From positions 1 through 24,734 of IMG/VR virus record IMGVR_UViG_3300043399_001520: 24,734 nt of DNA. One strand, given 5' to 3'. Source of the DNA: a virus. Below the pieces are notes generated by a model. The model did not search any database. It saw only the letters and a program-made list of their open reading frames with translations, and was not told where the DNA came from. Numbering within the stretch: position 1 is the stretch's first letter; the number at the start of each line of letters is the position of its first letter. Below, in pieces: positions 12,436 to 20,361 of this stretch. Both the position numbers and the translations under genes were made by a program.

Positions 12436-13476
12436 CTACTGAACGATGGGTGGTGGTGGTGACGGCCGTCGAATGGCCTCTTGACCGTCAATTATGGCCG
12501 CAGCTACGCCCTCGATTTGGCGAACAACTGCGAGTGTTTGGTCATCGCGGTTGGCGTTAGCCACACGCTGCAACGCCTCGACGAACGCTTCGCCTTTGTA
12601 GTCAACAATCGTCTCAACATACCGAATTTGCGGCGTTGCAGGAGGAGTACCAGCGGTCCGCTGAACGATTGGGTTATTTGGTGTGGAGCCAACGGCGTCA
12701 CGTTTTGCCTGCCGATAACGCCGTAATGCTTGGAACGCAACGCCGGCAACGCCAACCAAGCTGGTTGGAATGGCGACGTGCGGTGCGAGTACTGTGAGAG
12801 CAGCCGCGCCAAGAGCTTTGGCGACACCGCCCCACTGTGCGGAGAGCCCGCCAGCGTTTGCGCTGACGGGCTCTGGGGTGTCTGACGGCTGGGCCGCCTC
12901 AGCTGAAGCCTGCTGCTGCAACTTCAGGTTTTGCAGGTCGCGAGCAAGCTGCTCCAGCTGTTGCTGAACTGCCGCACTTACACTCGGCTGCGGTGCAGCA
13001 GCTGCATTTGGTTGTGGTGCAGCAGGAGGGCTTGGTGCTGCGTTCTGCTGCGGTCGTACAGGTCGAGGTACGGCACCGACGGATTCTTCGCTGTCGTCGT
13101 CGATCGCAAACGCTGCGGCCAAGGACCGCCACTCCCCGCGAGAGTACCCCACACGCCGAGCCTGTACCACGCCTCTGCGCACATAGCAGAATGTTGGTAG
13201 GCGTGTGACTCGCATCGCCGCTGCAAACCGAGACACTTTCGGGTCTGACTGCCCTTGCGAGTCGGCCACGCACATCGGTATGAAATTTATGCCGTTCTCC
13301 TTCGACAACAGCTGTCGCAGCTGCGGGTTCTGTTTGTAATCGTCGGAGAAGATTCGGCACGGCGGGCACTGGTGCGAATGGAAGTAGTACACCGTCGCCT
13401 GCTGGGGCAGCTCGTACTCCTCCAGAGAAGGGGCTGCTTGTGTCGTCAGGCACAGCAAAATCATCATCAACTGCAT
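12436..13476 (-). CDS. Exported thioredoxin-like protein (CPPC) with coiled coil and membrane segment
   Basis: A 346-residue protein from the ATG at 13476, with GGAGGTGA ending 4 nt upstream, a very strong SD. The N-terminus MQLMMILLCLTTQAAPS looks like a short signal peptide or membrane anchor. Residues about 25-120 resemble a thioredoxin fold: VYYFHSHQCPPCRIF with the CPPC redox pair (C37, C40) and a later RLPTF that supplies the cis-Pro. Then come an Ala/Pro linker, a Gln-rich coiled coil (VQQQLEQLARDLQNLKLQQQ, about 165-190) and a hydrophobic stretch (ALGAAALTVLAPHVAIPTSL, about 220-250). This suggests an envelope protein that makes or breaks disulfides, or a virion/lysis component. A second ORF in another frame overlaps its first half. 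Confidence 0.78.
   Translation of the reverse strand: MQLMMILLCLTTQAAPSLEEYELPQQATVYYFHSHQCPPCRIFSDDYKQNPQLRQLLSKENGINFIPMCVADSQGQSDPKVSRFAAAMRVTRLPTFCYVRRGVVQARRVGYSRGEWRSLAAAFAIDDDSEESVGAVPRPVRPQQNAAPSPPAAPQPNAAAAPQPSVSAAVQQQLEQLARDLQNLKLQQQASAEAAQPSDTPEPVSANAGGLSAQWGGVAKALGAAALTVLAPHVAIPTSLVGVAGVAFQALRRYRQAKRDAVGSTPNNPIVQRTAGTPPATPQIRYVETIVDYKGEAFVEALQRVANANRDDQTLAVVRQIEGVAAAIIDGQEAIRRPSPPPPIVQ
12843..12874 (-). repeat. 14-bp hairpin, complete only in the coding-sense RNA
   Basis: On the minus strand AGAGCCCGTCAGCG pairs with CGCTGGCGGGCTCT around CAAA: thirteen Watson-Crick pairs and one U-G. On the + strand that position is a C-A mismatch, so the full stem exists only in the mRNA of the thioredoxin-like gene. 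Confidence 0.6.
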
Positions 13477-13555
13477 AGGTCACCTCCGCAACCACCGGGG
13501 GACCAACCGCGACAATTGTCGCAGCAAGGACCCAGACAAAGAGAAAGAATCGCAT
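12899..13555 (-). CDS. Overlapping ORF with strong SD and signal peptide (uncertain)
   Basis: From the ATG at 13555 an open frame runs 218 codons, out of frame with both DUF1353 (which it starts inside) and the thioredoxin-like gene (which it overlaps for about 190 codons). The case for translation is a GGAGG 8 nt upstream (13564-13568) and a textbook signal peptide (MRFFLFVWVLAATIVAVG then PPVVA and an acidic segment). Against it, the second half is an Arg/Cys/Ser-rich composition typical of a shadow frame. It could be an Rz1-like nested gene, or supply a signal peptide to the thioredoxin domain if a +1 frameshift or a sequencing error joins the frames. Confidence 0.35.
   Translation of the reverse strand: MRFFLFVWVLAATIVAVGPPVVAEVTYAVDDDFAVPDDTSSPFSGGVRAAPAGDGVLLPFAPVPAVPNLLRRLQTEPAAATAVVEGERHKFHTDVRGRLARAVRPESVSVCSGDASHTPTNILLCAQRRGTGSACGVLSRGVAVLGRSVCDRRRQRRIRRCRTSTCTTAAERSTKPSCCTTTKCSCCTAAECKCGSSATAGAACSRPAKPEVAAAGFS
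13150..13207. repeat. Nested 18-bp three-part hairpin
   Basis: CACACGCC (13150-13157) pairs with GGCGTGTG (13200-13207); inside it TACCA pairs with TGGTA and TCTGC with GCAGA, each perfectly, around a 7-nt loop. It lies in the thioredoxin domain coding region. Confidence 0.4.
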
Positions 13556-13989
13556 TTCTTCGGCCTCCACACAAAACGACTGTGAAACCTGACGCCCAGC
13601 CACATGGCGCGACGTCGCCAACCGCTCACCTGCGAGCGGTACAAAAGGAACAGAAACAGAGAGTCATTGATTTCTCTGTCTTGATAGGTCGCACTGGCAT
13701 CACATAGTAAGTCGTGAACAAGTGATGCCCACTGAAACATCGGGTCTTTCGGTTTACCGATAATGAACTGGACAAACCACGGAATAGTGGCCCCGTCAAA
13801 CTCATACCCCTCCGGCACGCTCATGCGAATCTGATGAAGCCCGTTGGCGTCAACAGGGACAACGGCGACCCACCTGTCAATAAACTTGAACCCGCGGAGG
13901 GTGTCGACCACTGGCAGTTGTTCGGGAAACACTACTCGCGGGAGTGATACGTCAAACCGGAGAGAGTATCGTGTATGGGCTCCCAACAT
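13480..13989 (-). CDS. DUF1353 phage protein
   Basis: A 169-residue protein. The family pattern is visible as VPEGYEFDGATIPWFVQFIIGKPKDP followed by FQWASLVHDLLCD, with the conserved DGATIP and the VHD Asp. DUF1353 proteins are small phage proteins of unknown function often encoded near structural or lysis genes. The ATG at 13989 is chosen (GGGAGG ends 5-6 nt upstream); the adjacent ATG at 13992 is too close to the SD. The ATG overlaps the TGA of the preceding membrane protein gene as TGATG. The basic C-terminal tail (LLRQLSRLVPRWLRR) exceeds the usual domain and overlaps the possible signal-peptide ORF. Confidence 0.82.
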   Translation of the reverse strand: MLGAHTRYSLRFDVSLPRVVFPEQLPVVDTLRGFKFIDRWVAVVPVDANGLHQIRMSVPEGYEFDGATIPWFVQFIIGKPKDPMFQWASLVHDLLCDASATYQDREINDSLFLFLLYRSQVSGWRRRAMWLGVRFHSRFVWRPKKCDSFSLSGSLLRQLSRLVPRWLRR

Positions 13990-14261
13990 CATTGCCTCCC
14001 GTGCACTACCTGAGGTGACACCTGATGCTCATCGCGGGTCACGCGTGAGAGCAGGTTGAAAAACTGCATTCGCTCCTCGCGGTGGCTCGCCTCTATGCGC
14101 TCATACCCGGCCTGGATCTCGCGGATATGCTCCGGTATCGCTCCAATCGCTGCGTACCCCACCCAGCAGACAGCCGCAAGAATGAGCACTAGCAGCGCGT
14201 TGCTGAAGCTGAGTCCAGTAAACCACTGAACGACAAGTTGAACAGCCTTGTTGTCGGTCAT
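13989..14261 (-). CDS. One-pass membrane protein with coiled-coil tail
   Basis: A 90-residue protein from the ATG at 14261, with GAGG 5 nt upstream (14267-14270, minus reading). A single hydrophobic helix (ALLVLILAAVCWVGYAAIGAI, about 22-42) follows a short N-terminus, and the rest is a charged helix with heptad character (IREIQAGYERIEASHREERMQFFNLL). Placement between structural genes and DUF1353/thioredoxin-like genes fits a lysis-related membrane protein (holin- or spanin-like) or virion membrane component; sequence alone does not decide. The SD lies in a 5-bp hairpin (14263-14277). Confidence 0.72.
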   Translation of the reverse strand: MTDNKAVQLVVQWFTGLSFSNALLVLILAAVCWVGYAAIGAIPEHIREIQAGYERIEASHREERMQFFNLLSRVTRDEHQVSPQVVHGRQ

Positions 14262-14276
14262 GACACCCTCGTGGTG

Positions 14277-14750
14277 TTATGCAGGTTCCACTGTGATTGA
14301 AAGAAGGCCACTGCCCGTGGTCAGAGCCCCACTGAGCACCAGTGCCAGTCGGTCACCAGCAGCAAGCGTGAGGTTGGCTGCTGTGGCAGACAGAGCGATG
14401 GTTTGCACTGTGTGTGCGGTGCCGTTCAGGTTGATACCTGTGACTGAGCTCTGAGCTGGCGTGGTGCCTGTGGTTGGTGTAGCGGTGCCAGTCGCCTTGC
14501 AGACGCATGCCGTCAAGGCCGCACCCTGCGCAATGTCAGGGGTGTACTGGATCCCCGTGACTCGCATGGCCCTCGGGGCGACAAACACGGTGTGAACGGT
14601 CTTTGACGCGTGCAACTCGATCTTCTGCTGGACACTGAGAGACCCGTAGACCTCTACAAAGTTTCGATCGGCACGGCCGTACGCAGTGCGCACAGCAGCA
14701 GGACCCTGCGTTGCCTGAAACTGACCTTGCAACAGCGTCTCTCTGGCCAT
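14277..14750 (-). CDS. Beta-rich probable virion structural protein
   Basis: A 157-residue protein from the ATG at 14750, with GGGAG 6 nt upstream. It is Thr/Ala/Gly/Val-rich with alternating beta segments (KTVHTVFVAPRAMRVTGIQYTP, LTLAAGDRLALVLSGALTTGSG, LLSITVEPA), the composition of capsid decoration, head-fibre or tail-tip proteins. It directly follows the 1839-aa gene. No family was recognised with certainty, so the structural role rests on composition and position. An 83-bp gap upstream could hold a promoter: TTGCAC and TAGCAT, 17 nt apart on the minus strand, are weak matches. Confidence 0.65.
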   Translation of the reverse strand: MARETLLQGQFQATQGPAAVRTAYGRADRNFVEVYGSLSVQQKIELHASKTVHTVFVAPRAMRVTGIQYTPDIAQGAALTACVCKATGTATPTTGTTPAQSSVTGINLNGTAHTVQTIALSATAANLTLAAGDRLALVLSGALTTGSGLLSITVEPA

Positions 14751-14833
14751 GGAAGCTCCCTATCCAAGCTCATTGGTTGTAACGAAGACTGCCGATGGGC
14801 GTATGCTAAGAGGGCCCCGCGGAAAGTGCAAGC

Positions 14834-17800
14834 CTAACGCTGCATTAACTCACGCAGCCTGTCTATCCGAGTCGGGACAGCCCTCTGGGCCTTCTCAGCT
14901 TTTTCGGTCTCTCGCTGTTGCTTTCTGAGAGCAGCCAAGACCTTGCCAAGCTGTTCCAGTTTGGCGGCATCCTCAGCAGCCCCTGACTCCAACAGCCTCT
15001 TCTGCAGCTCGGCAGTCCCGCTGACCGTCGTAAGCGGACGAGCTCCATACTCGATCTGCAAAGCGTTGACTCTGTCTCTTATGTCTCGAATGATCTGCTC
15101 CTCGCTCACGGCTTCGACGCGTGTGCCGAGCAACAGCCGCATCACTTTTTCCGTCGCCGAGCTACGGGCCGAGGGGTTGCTGATAACCCTGGCAGTCGAC
15201 GCTGCTCGACTGAGCGGGGAAGCCGCGACCAAGCTCTCCAGCAACGGACCGCCGACCGGCTGTGGACGGCCAGATGGCGGCACGTCAACGACACCCGCAT
15301 TCGCCAGGATGCGGCCGAGTGTTGGGTCGAGATCGTCAAGCCGGCGGCCGCCCATCGGGCCTTGTGAGTACAGAGAGGTGTTCGTTGCGTATTCGATCCA
15401 CCACTTCATCGCTGGGTGCGCAGAGGAAGCAACCTGCTGCATCAACCCCCGAACGTCACCCTGAATCGCATTCCCCGCATACTTGACTGCATCTTCGTGC
15501 ATCAGCCCAAGGCTTGTGAGGTACCGCAGTGAACCGTCATTCGCGTTACCCAGTGGGATGGCAACCGTGTCTTGTAGCTGAAAAGGGACATACCCATCTT
15601 CGTCACCTTGACCCAGTCTCGCTGCTCTCACCGACATGCCGAGAGGGCCGCCGGGGTTCTGCACAAACTCCCGCAAAAACATCGGGATCGACTGGCGCAT
15701 GAACGAGTAGAAGGGGATCAGTGTCTTCAAGTACTGCGTCTCGAACCGTGAAAAATTTCGCGGGTCTGAGTTAGTCAAGATCCTGTCTGTCTCAGCAAAA
15801 GCCTCAGACAACGTCCGACCTTTAGCGAGCTGCTCCAGTACAACCGACATACGCACAGTGGTGTCAATGTTCGCTCGGAAGGAATTGACGACCTCGCTGA
15901 ACACGTTGCCCTCGCTGCGTTGCACGAGACGGTTTTCGGAGGAACCGAAGTCCCGAGGTGGTCCTGGGAACCTTTGGCCGGTTGATGCAGCTTCCGCAGC
16001 AACGCTTGCAGTAGGTCGAGCTGTTTCACGTGTCCAGGATCCAGCAACATTCAGTGGGCTGAACGCGAAATTGCCGCTGAATGGCGTCAGCGCCCCCGGC
16101 TTACTGAGCAGGTCTCTCATCATGGCTGCTGCATTTACCGCCCCGGTAGCAACCGCTGTGGTGACCGGTGCGGATGTGGCTGCCGCACCTCCCTGTGGTA
16201 TCCCTGAAAAGGGAATCCCGGACAGCACTGCCTCGGCCTGCCCGCTGTTCACGCGAGAGGCTTGGTCCGCAACTACGATGTTGGCGTGACGGGAGGGTGC
16301 CCGGTGGTGGGCCGCCCACAAAGCCTGCAGAGCACGGCCACGCTGCCTGTTAATCTCCGCGGCAGAAGCACCAGCAACACCTGTGGTCCGCAGCAACGCA
16401 TCGATCTCCGGGGGCACTGGGATGCCGAGAGCGTCAAAGTCTATCGGAGCGCCACGGGCAAAACTCAGTGCCGGTCGGCCGAACCGGCCAACGGCCGTCA
16501 GGGGGTTCACGTCGCCCATCACTGTGGCGTTGAACAGGCTGCTGACACCGTCACGGATAGCCGTGCTCAGAGACCACAACAGCCCGCTTTTCGTCGCCAG
16601 AGTCAGGTTGCTGATGAGCTTTAGCGGATCCGTCAACTCCGGCAGTGTCGGAGCGACAGCCAGCTCGCCGTAAGTCTTCAGCTGAGCTGCCACCTCGGCG
16701 GGTACGCCGAGGCCAAACACCTCTTGTCGCATCAGCTCGTCCGGAGACAGCGTGTTGACTCCTGTACCGACCTGAGCGGTGGGCCTCCGCAGCAAACCCT
16801 GACGCTCCCAGCGGGCTGCGATCTGGTCAGCAAAAGTGTTTCGCACGAGACGAGTACCAAACACGCTGTGCTCTGATCGAGGGTCTAATAGATCCCCGAG
16901 TGGGATGTTCGCTCGCGAGGTGTCGGAGGGTAGATAGCCACTCACAACAGCACCCGCTGGGCTTGCCGCCACTTGCCGGCGTAAGTTTGTCACAGCCTCG
17001 ATGAATCGATCTGCATACGAGTACAGCATTCTGTTCTTAGTGGTGTAGTCTGCCATGTCTACCAACGGGTTGTTGGTGAACATCTGCGTGAATCGCCGGT
17101 CACTGTGTTCTACCAGCTCGTCGGCGAGTGCTTCATACCGGTCACCCTGTGCAACGGTAACATCAGCCTCCAGCTCCGGTAGCGGGTTTTGTGTGAGCGG
17201 CGACACACCCGCCCGGTATTGATTCTCAAACTGCCGCATCGTGTCCAGCATCTGTCGCTGAGCGTCGTCGAAGCCAAGGGCCTGAAGGCTCTGGTCGTCC
17301 ATGCGCAACAGAGCGTGGACTGCTGAGTTGCCAAGATCAATACCCTGTGGCACTGCGTTTGCCTGTGCAGAGGTGGCAACGGCTCTGTTGTAAAGCGTCA
17401 GCAGCCTGTCATACGTGCGGTGCCACTCAGGGACTGACCGTGAGATGCCGCCACGATTTGCGTCTCGCAGAGACCCGTCCGCTGCAACAGCGAGAACACC
17501 AGAGCCGTCGTTGGCAGGCATTGCCATTGGCTGCGTGATAACCTCTCCGTAGTTGCGAGCGATGGCTTGGCGAATGTCTGCTGCTGCGGCCTCATGCTGC
17601 AGTAGCGGCATCTGTGCCTGCCCAGCCGCCCACCGAGCAGGGTCGACATCGAGCATGGCGGCGTACCGACCAAACCTCGCGTCCAGTTGCGATGTGATCG
17701 TTGGCTGCACAATTACAGGGACAACAGCAGCGCCCCTGGTGGGTTGGCGTAGGCCGAGGTATAAACGGTTTCCCGCCTGAATCGCTGCTTCAATTCTGTC

Positions 17801-20353
17801 GACTGCTTGTGTGTTCAGCAGAGGAGCGAGTGTCGGGTCTCGCTGCCAGGCTGGCCAGTTCTGTGCCGTCAGCTCCAGGTACGTCGCGTTGCCTTGCATC
17901 AGACCTGCAGCGATTCGTGCCGAGAACTGCGGGACGAAGGTGTTTGGTATCGTCGGGTGCGGTTGCACTCGAATACGCACGCCACTGTCATCGAGCAGGT
18001 TGGTGAACGTCCTCCAATTTCCTGTGCCTGCGTGGATGCCGGGGCCGGTCCCATTTGCTGCGGCCTGTACCGTCTGTGCGCGCACTCGGGCAAGAGCTGT
18101 CTGGGCATCTGCCAACGGAATGTACTGCGGGTACCGCATGTCAGCAGCGGCGCCCGGTCTGTTGGCGTGCAGCAAACGACTCCACTCCTCACGACCACCA
18201 GGCACCTGTCGAACCGGTTGAAACCCGTTGGCTCGCCAAAAATCAGCCTGCTGCGGGTTGATGAAAGCTCGCAAAGTATTCGCACCGAAGGCCTCTGCAA
18301 TCGGGCGCATCTCTGAGATCAGGTTTTCAACAACGCGGCGGCGGCGCGCCTGTACTCGCGTAACGGCCTCATCGATCGCAGGCCCGTTGATCTGCCGAAA
18401 GGTTTCGTATTGCGAAAACGCCGGGTCAGTGTCCATGGGCAACCGCCCCTCGACAACGTCTTCGGCAAAGGCTTCGACCGGGGTCCGATACCTGGGGTCC
18501 GTGTTTGGAAGTGGGTTGAGAAACCGACTGACAGGAGACACCTCGGACAGCACAGTGTCTTCGAGAAGCACACTGGCTTCTGAAAAAGGCCCCACGTCTA
18601 CCTGCAGATTCGGCATGCCGGGTATGCTGGGAACAGTGCCACCAGCCCCCGGGTCTGGGAATGAGACTCGAAGGTTGGCCGCAGCGTTGACCGGGGCTCC
18701 CGGGGTCACAAAGTCACGCAGCAACAGCTGCCCTGGCTGTGTCGGGTCGTCAACCAACCGCATCGGCATTTCCTGATGCGTAGAGGACAGTGAAGTCACC
18801 ATCTGCCGCCACAGATCCTCCGGCTCCAGACCAATAGCCTGTGCGATCGGTGCGACGTGGCGGACGCCTACGAAGTTCGGCAGGTAGGGCATCTGCAACG
18901 GCTCGCCAGGCACGGTCAGCAGCACAGGCGACACGTGCTGCTGAATGCGGTTGTACACCTCATCCCACATCTGATCGCCGTATAGACGGTTGATACCGGC
19001 ATCGCCTTCACGAAAGCCACCCAGCATCTGCTCTCGCTGACCTGGGTTGTACGTGGCTTCAACGACTCCGCGATATGTGCGCTTCCAGGCATTCCAAGAC
19101 CGCTGCAGCACAGCCTCTGCATACCGCGAGGTGTCGCCCTTTTGCCGCGGGAAAAACGCCTGAAACTGATCAAACCATTCTGGGATGTTGAAGCCCATCT
19201 GGGTCAACTCGGCTCGGCTCTGATCCATGGCCGTGCGAAACCGGTCGAGAGATGGTCTGAGTTCTTCTGGCACCGACACTTCGGTTTGCCGAAATACCGG
19301 AACGATATCCGACTCCAATCGCCAGTCCGCATCACCCACCAAGCGGATCCGCAGACCGTCCTGATATGTGTCCGCCACTTCGACTTCGCGCAGCCGTCCG
19401 GCAGGATCGCCTTCGAGACGCACCAAGTCTCCTTTGGTGAACGCCGGCAGGGTGGGTCGAACCGCGGGGTCGACGGTCGGATCAAGCTCGCCTAGATACC
19501 GCCGGATTGCGTCATTGTTGGCCGCTACTCGCAGCGGAGACCCCTCGGCAAACCAGTTCGCTGGGTCAGCCCTGTCTAACGTACCATCTAAATCAAGACG
19601 GAACCCAAGATCTCGCGACTCCAGCAACAGCATCGCGGCCTGGCTCTGCACGCGGTCCATCGCCGTACGCCAGTCCTGTCGTGCAGCCTGGACGATGGGT
19701 TGAACATCCGGATGTGTCACACCCCAGCCAAACCGATCAAACAACGCGGTCGCTTGCCTCTGAACCCCACCGAAAGCCCTGCGTATGGTCTGCATCCCGC
19801 CTTGTGAGAGAGGATCGAATGCTGCTTGCAGACCAGAACCGATTGCCCGCATGACGGGATGGGCTCTGCTGGGTGATTCCGCTGCTGCACGAGCGACGTC
19901 AAGCTGTTGCGTGCGAGACGCATTGGCTGCGTTTCGCACCGGCCGTGCGAAACGCGTCCCTCGGGCCAGCCAACCAGCGAGAGGGCCGAAAGGATCCAGA
20001 GCGAGTTCAGCGCCGAAGCCAGCCAGATCAGCGACCCCCTCCATGGGGTCGCTGAGCCAGCCAGACATACCTGTTTCTTTGTTCGCAGAAGTCAAACCCC
20101 ATCGTGTCAGCACATCTCGGCCGGAAAGCCGGTTTTCTGCAGAGAGAGGACTGGCCAGTTGGTCAAACCAATTTGACACGGGCTCCCCACCCGCGATGTC
20201 TCGAACGATCGAGCCGGGTAGGTCGAGAAAATTGCCGAGCGAGGCCACAGCCCCCAAGCCCGCCTCTCCGACTTGGCTGAGTAGAGAGGTAGGGCTTTGG
20301 CTTGTCGCGACCGGTGATGTTGTTTTCCGGAGAAGCTCTTCAAGCGTTGCCAC
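14834..20353 (-). CDS. Very large (1839 aa) probable virion-associated polyprotein-like protein
   Basis: A single uninterrupted frame of 1839 codons from the GTG at 20353, with GAGG 6 nt upstream and overlapping the TGA context of the 980-aa gene. The N-terminal 60 residues are mildly hydrophobic. Much of the rest is Ala/Pro/Gln/Arg-rich with regularly spaced helices. Near residues 1550-1580 is SRFETQYLKTLIPFYSFMRQ, a segment of a type I know from very large phage proteins of podovirus-like genomes (internal virion or large polyvalent proteins). The last 70 residues form a charged coiled coil (AAKLEQLGKVLAALRKQQRE). No catalytic motif was identified. It is probably injected with, or packed in, the virion. 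Perfect hairpins occur at 16693-16712, 18916-18944, 19929-19955 and 20028-20055. Confidence 0.8.
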   Translation of the reverse strand: MATLEELLRKTTSPVATSQSPTSLLSQVGEAGLGAVASLGNFLDLPGSIVRDIAGGEPVSNWFDQLASPLSAENRLSGRDVLTRWGLTSANKETGMSGWLSDPMEGVADLAGFGAELALDPFGPLAGWLARGTRFARPVRNAANASRTQQLDVARAAAESPSRAHPVMRAIGSGLQAAFDPLSQGGMQTIRRAFGGVQRQATALFDRFGWGVTHPDVQPIVQAARQDWRTAMDRVQSQAAMLLLESRDLGFRLDLDGTLDRADPANWFAEGSPLRVAANNDAIRRYLGELDPTVDPAVRPTLPAFTKGDLVRLEGDPAGRLREVEVADTYQDGLRIRLVGDADWRLESDIVPVFRQTEVSVPEELRPSLDRFRTAMDQSRAELTQMGFNIPEWFDQFQAFFPRQKGDTSRYAEAVLQRSWNAWKRTYRGVVEATYNPGQREQMLGGFREGDAGINRLYGDQMWDEVYNRIQQHVSPVLLTVPGEPLQMPYLPNFVGVRHVAPIAQAIGLEPEDLWRQMVTSLSSTHQEMPMRLVDDPTQPGQLLLRDFVTPGAPVNAAANLRVSFPDPGAGGTVPSIPGMPNLQVDVGPFSEASVLLEDTVLSEVSPVSRFLNPLPNTDPRYRTPVEAFAEDVVEGRLPMDTDPAFSQYETFRQINGPAIDEAVTRVQARRRRVVENLISEMRPIAEAFGANTLRAFINPQQADFWRANGFQPVRQVPGGREEWSRLLHANRPGAAADMRYPQYIPLADAQTALARVRAQTVQAAANGTGPGIHAGTGNWRTFTNLLDDSGVRIRVQPHPTIPNTFVPQFSARIAAGLMQGNATYLELTAQNWPAWQRDPTLAPLLNTQAVDRIEAAIQAGNRLYLGLRQPTRGAAVVPVIVQPTITSQLDARFGRYAAMLDVDPARWAAGQAQMPLLQHEAAAADIRQAIARNYGEVITQPMAMPANDGSGVLAVAADGSLRDANRGGISRSVPEWHRTYDRLLTLYNRAVATSAQANAVPQGIDLGNSAVHALLRMDDQSLQALGFDDAQRQMLDTMRQFENQYRAGVSPLTQNPLPELEADVTVAQGDRYEALADELVEHSDRRFTQMFTNNPLVDMADYTTKNRMLYSYADRFIEAVTNLRRQVAASPAGAVVSGYLPSDTSRANIPLGDLLDPRSEHSVFGTRLVRNTFADQIAARWERQGLLRRPTAQVGTGVNTLSPDELMRQEVFGLGVPAEVAAQLKTYGELAVAPTLPELTDPLKLISNLTLATKSGLLWSLSTAIRDGVSSLFNATVMGDVNPLTAVGRFGRPALSFARGAPIDFDALGIPVPPEIDALLRTTGVAGASAAEINRQRGRALQALWAAHHRAPSRHANIVVADQASRVNSGQAEAVLSGIPFSGIPQGGAAATSAPVTTAVATGAVNAAAMMRDLLSKPGALTPFSGNFAFSPLNVAGSWTRETARPTASVAAEAASTGQRFPGPPRDFGSSENRLVQRSEGNVFSEVVNSFRANIDTTVRMSVVLEQLAKGRTLSEAFAETDRILTNSDPRNFSRFETQYLKTLIPFYSFMRQSIPMFLREFVQNPGGPLGMSVRAARLGQGDEDGYVPFQLQDTVAIPLGNANDGSLRYLTSLGLMHEDAVKYAGNAIQGDVRGLMQQVASSAHPAMKWWIEYATNTSLYSQGPMGGRRLDDLDPTLGRILANAGVVDVPPSGRPQPVGGPLLESLVAASPLSRAASTARVISNPSARSSATEKVMRLLLGTRVEAVSEEQIIRDIRDRVNALQIEYGARPLTTVSGTAELQKRLLESGAAEDAAKLEQLGKVLAALRKQQRETEKAEKAQRAVPTRIDRLRELMQR
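16693..16712. repeat. 8-bp GC-rich tetraloop hairpin
   Basis: CCTCGGCG and CGCCGAGG flank GGTA inside the 1839-aa gene. It is perfect and very GC-rich, with no T run. Confidence 0.45.
18916..18944. repeat. 10-bp perfect inverted repeat
   Basis: TCAGCAGCAC (18916-18925) and GTGCTGCTGA (18935-18944) flank a 9-nt loop inside the 1839-aa gene. Confidence 0.6.
19273..19300 (-). repeat. 12-bp hairpin with three G-U pairs, coding-sense only
   Basis: On the minus strand CCGGTATTTCGG pairs with CCGAAGTGTCGG around CAAA: nine Watson-Crick and three G-U or U-G pairs. On the + strand those three positions are A-C mismatches, so the structure exists only in the mRNA. Confidence 0.55.
19929..19955. repeat. 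11-bp perfect inverted repeat
   Basis: GCGTTTCGCAC (19929-19939) and GTGCGAAACGC (19945-19955) flank a 5-nt loop inside the 1839-aa gene, encoding the TRFARPVRNA region. Confidence 0.65.
20028..20055 (-). repeat. 11-bp perfect hairpin with AUGGAG hexaloop
   Basis: TCAGCGACCCC and GGGGTCGCTGA flank six bases that read AUGGAG in the mRNA. An ANGGAN hexaloop on a stable stem is the classic CsrA/RsmE recognition element, and the same window encodes a CsrA-like protein. It lies about 300 nt inside the 1839-aa gene, not at an SD. Confidence 0.5.
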
Positions 20354-20361
20354 GGGCTGCC

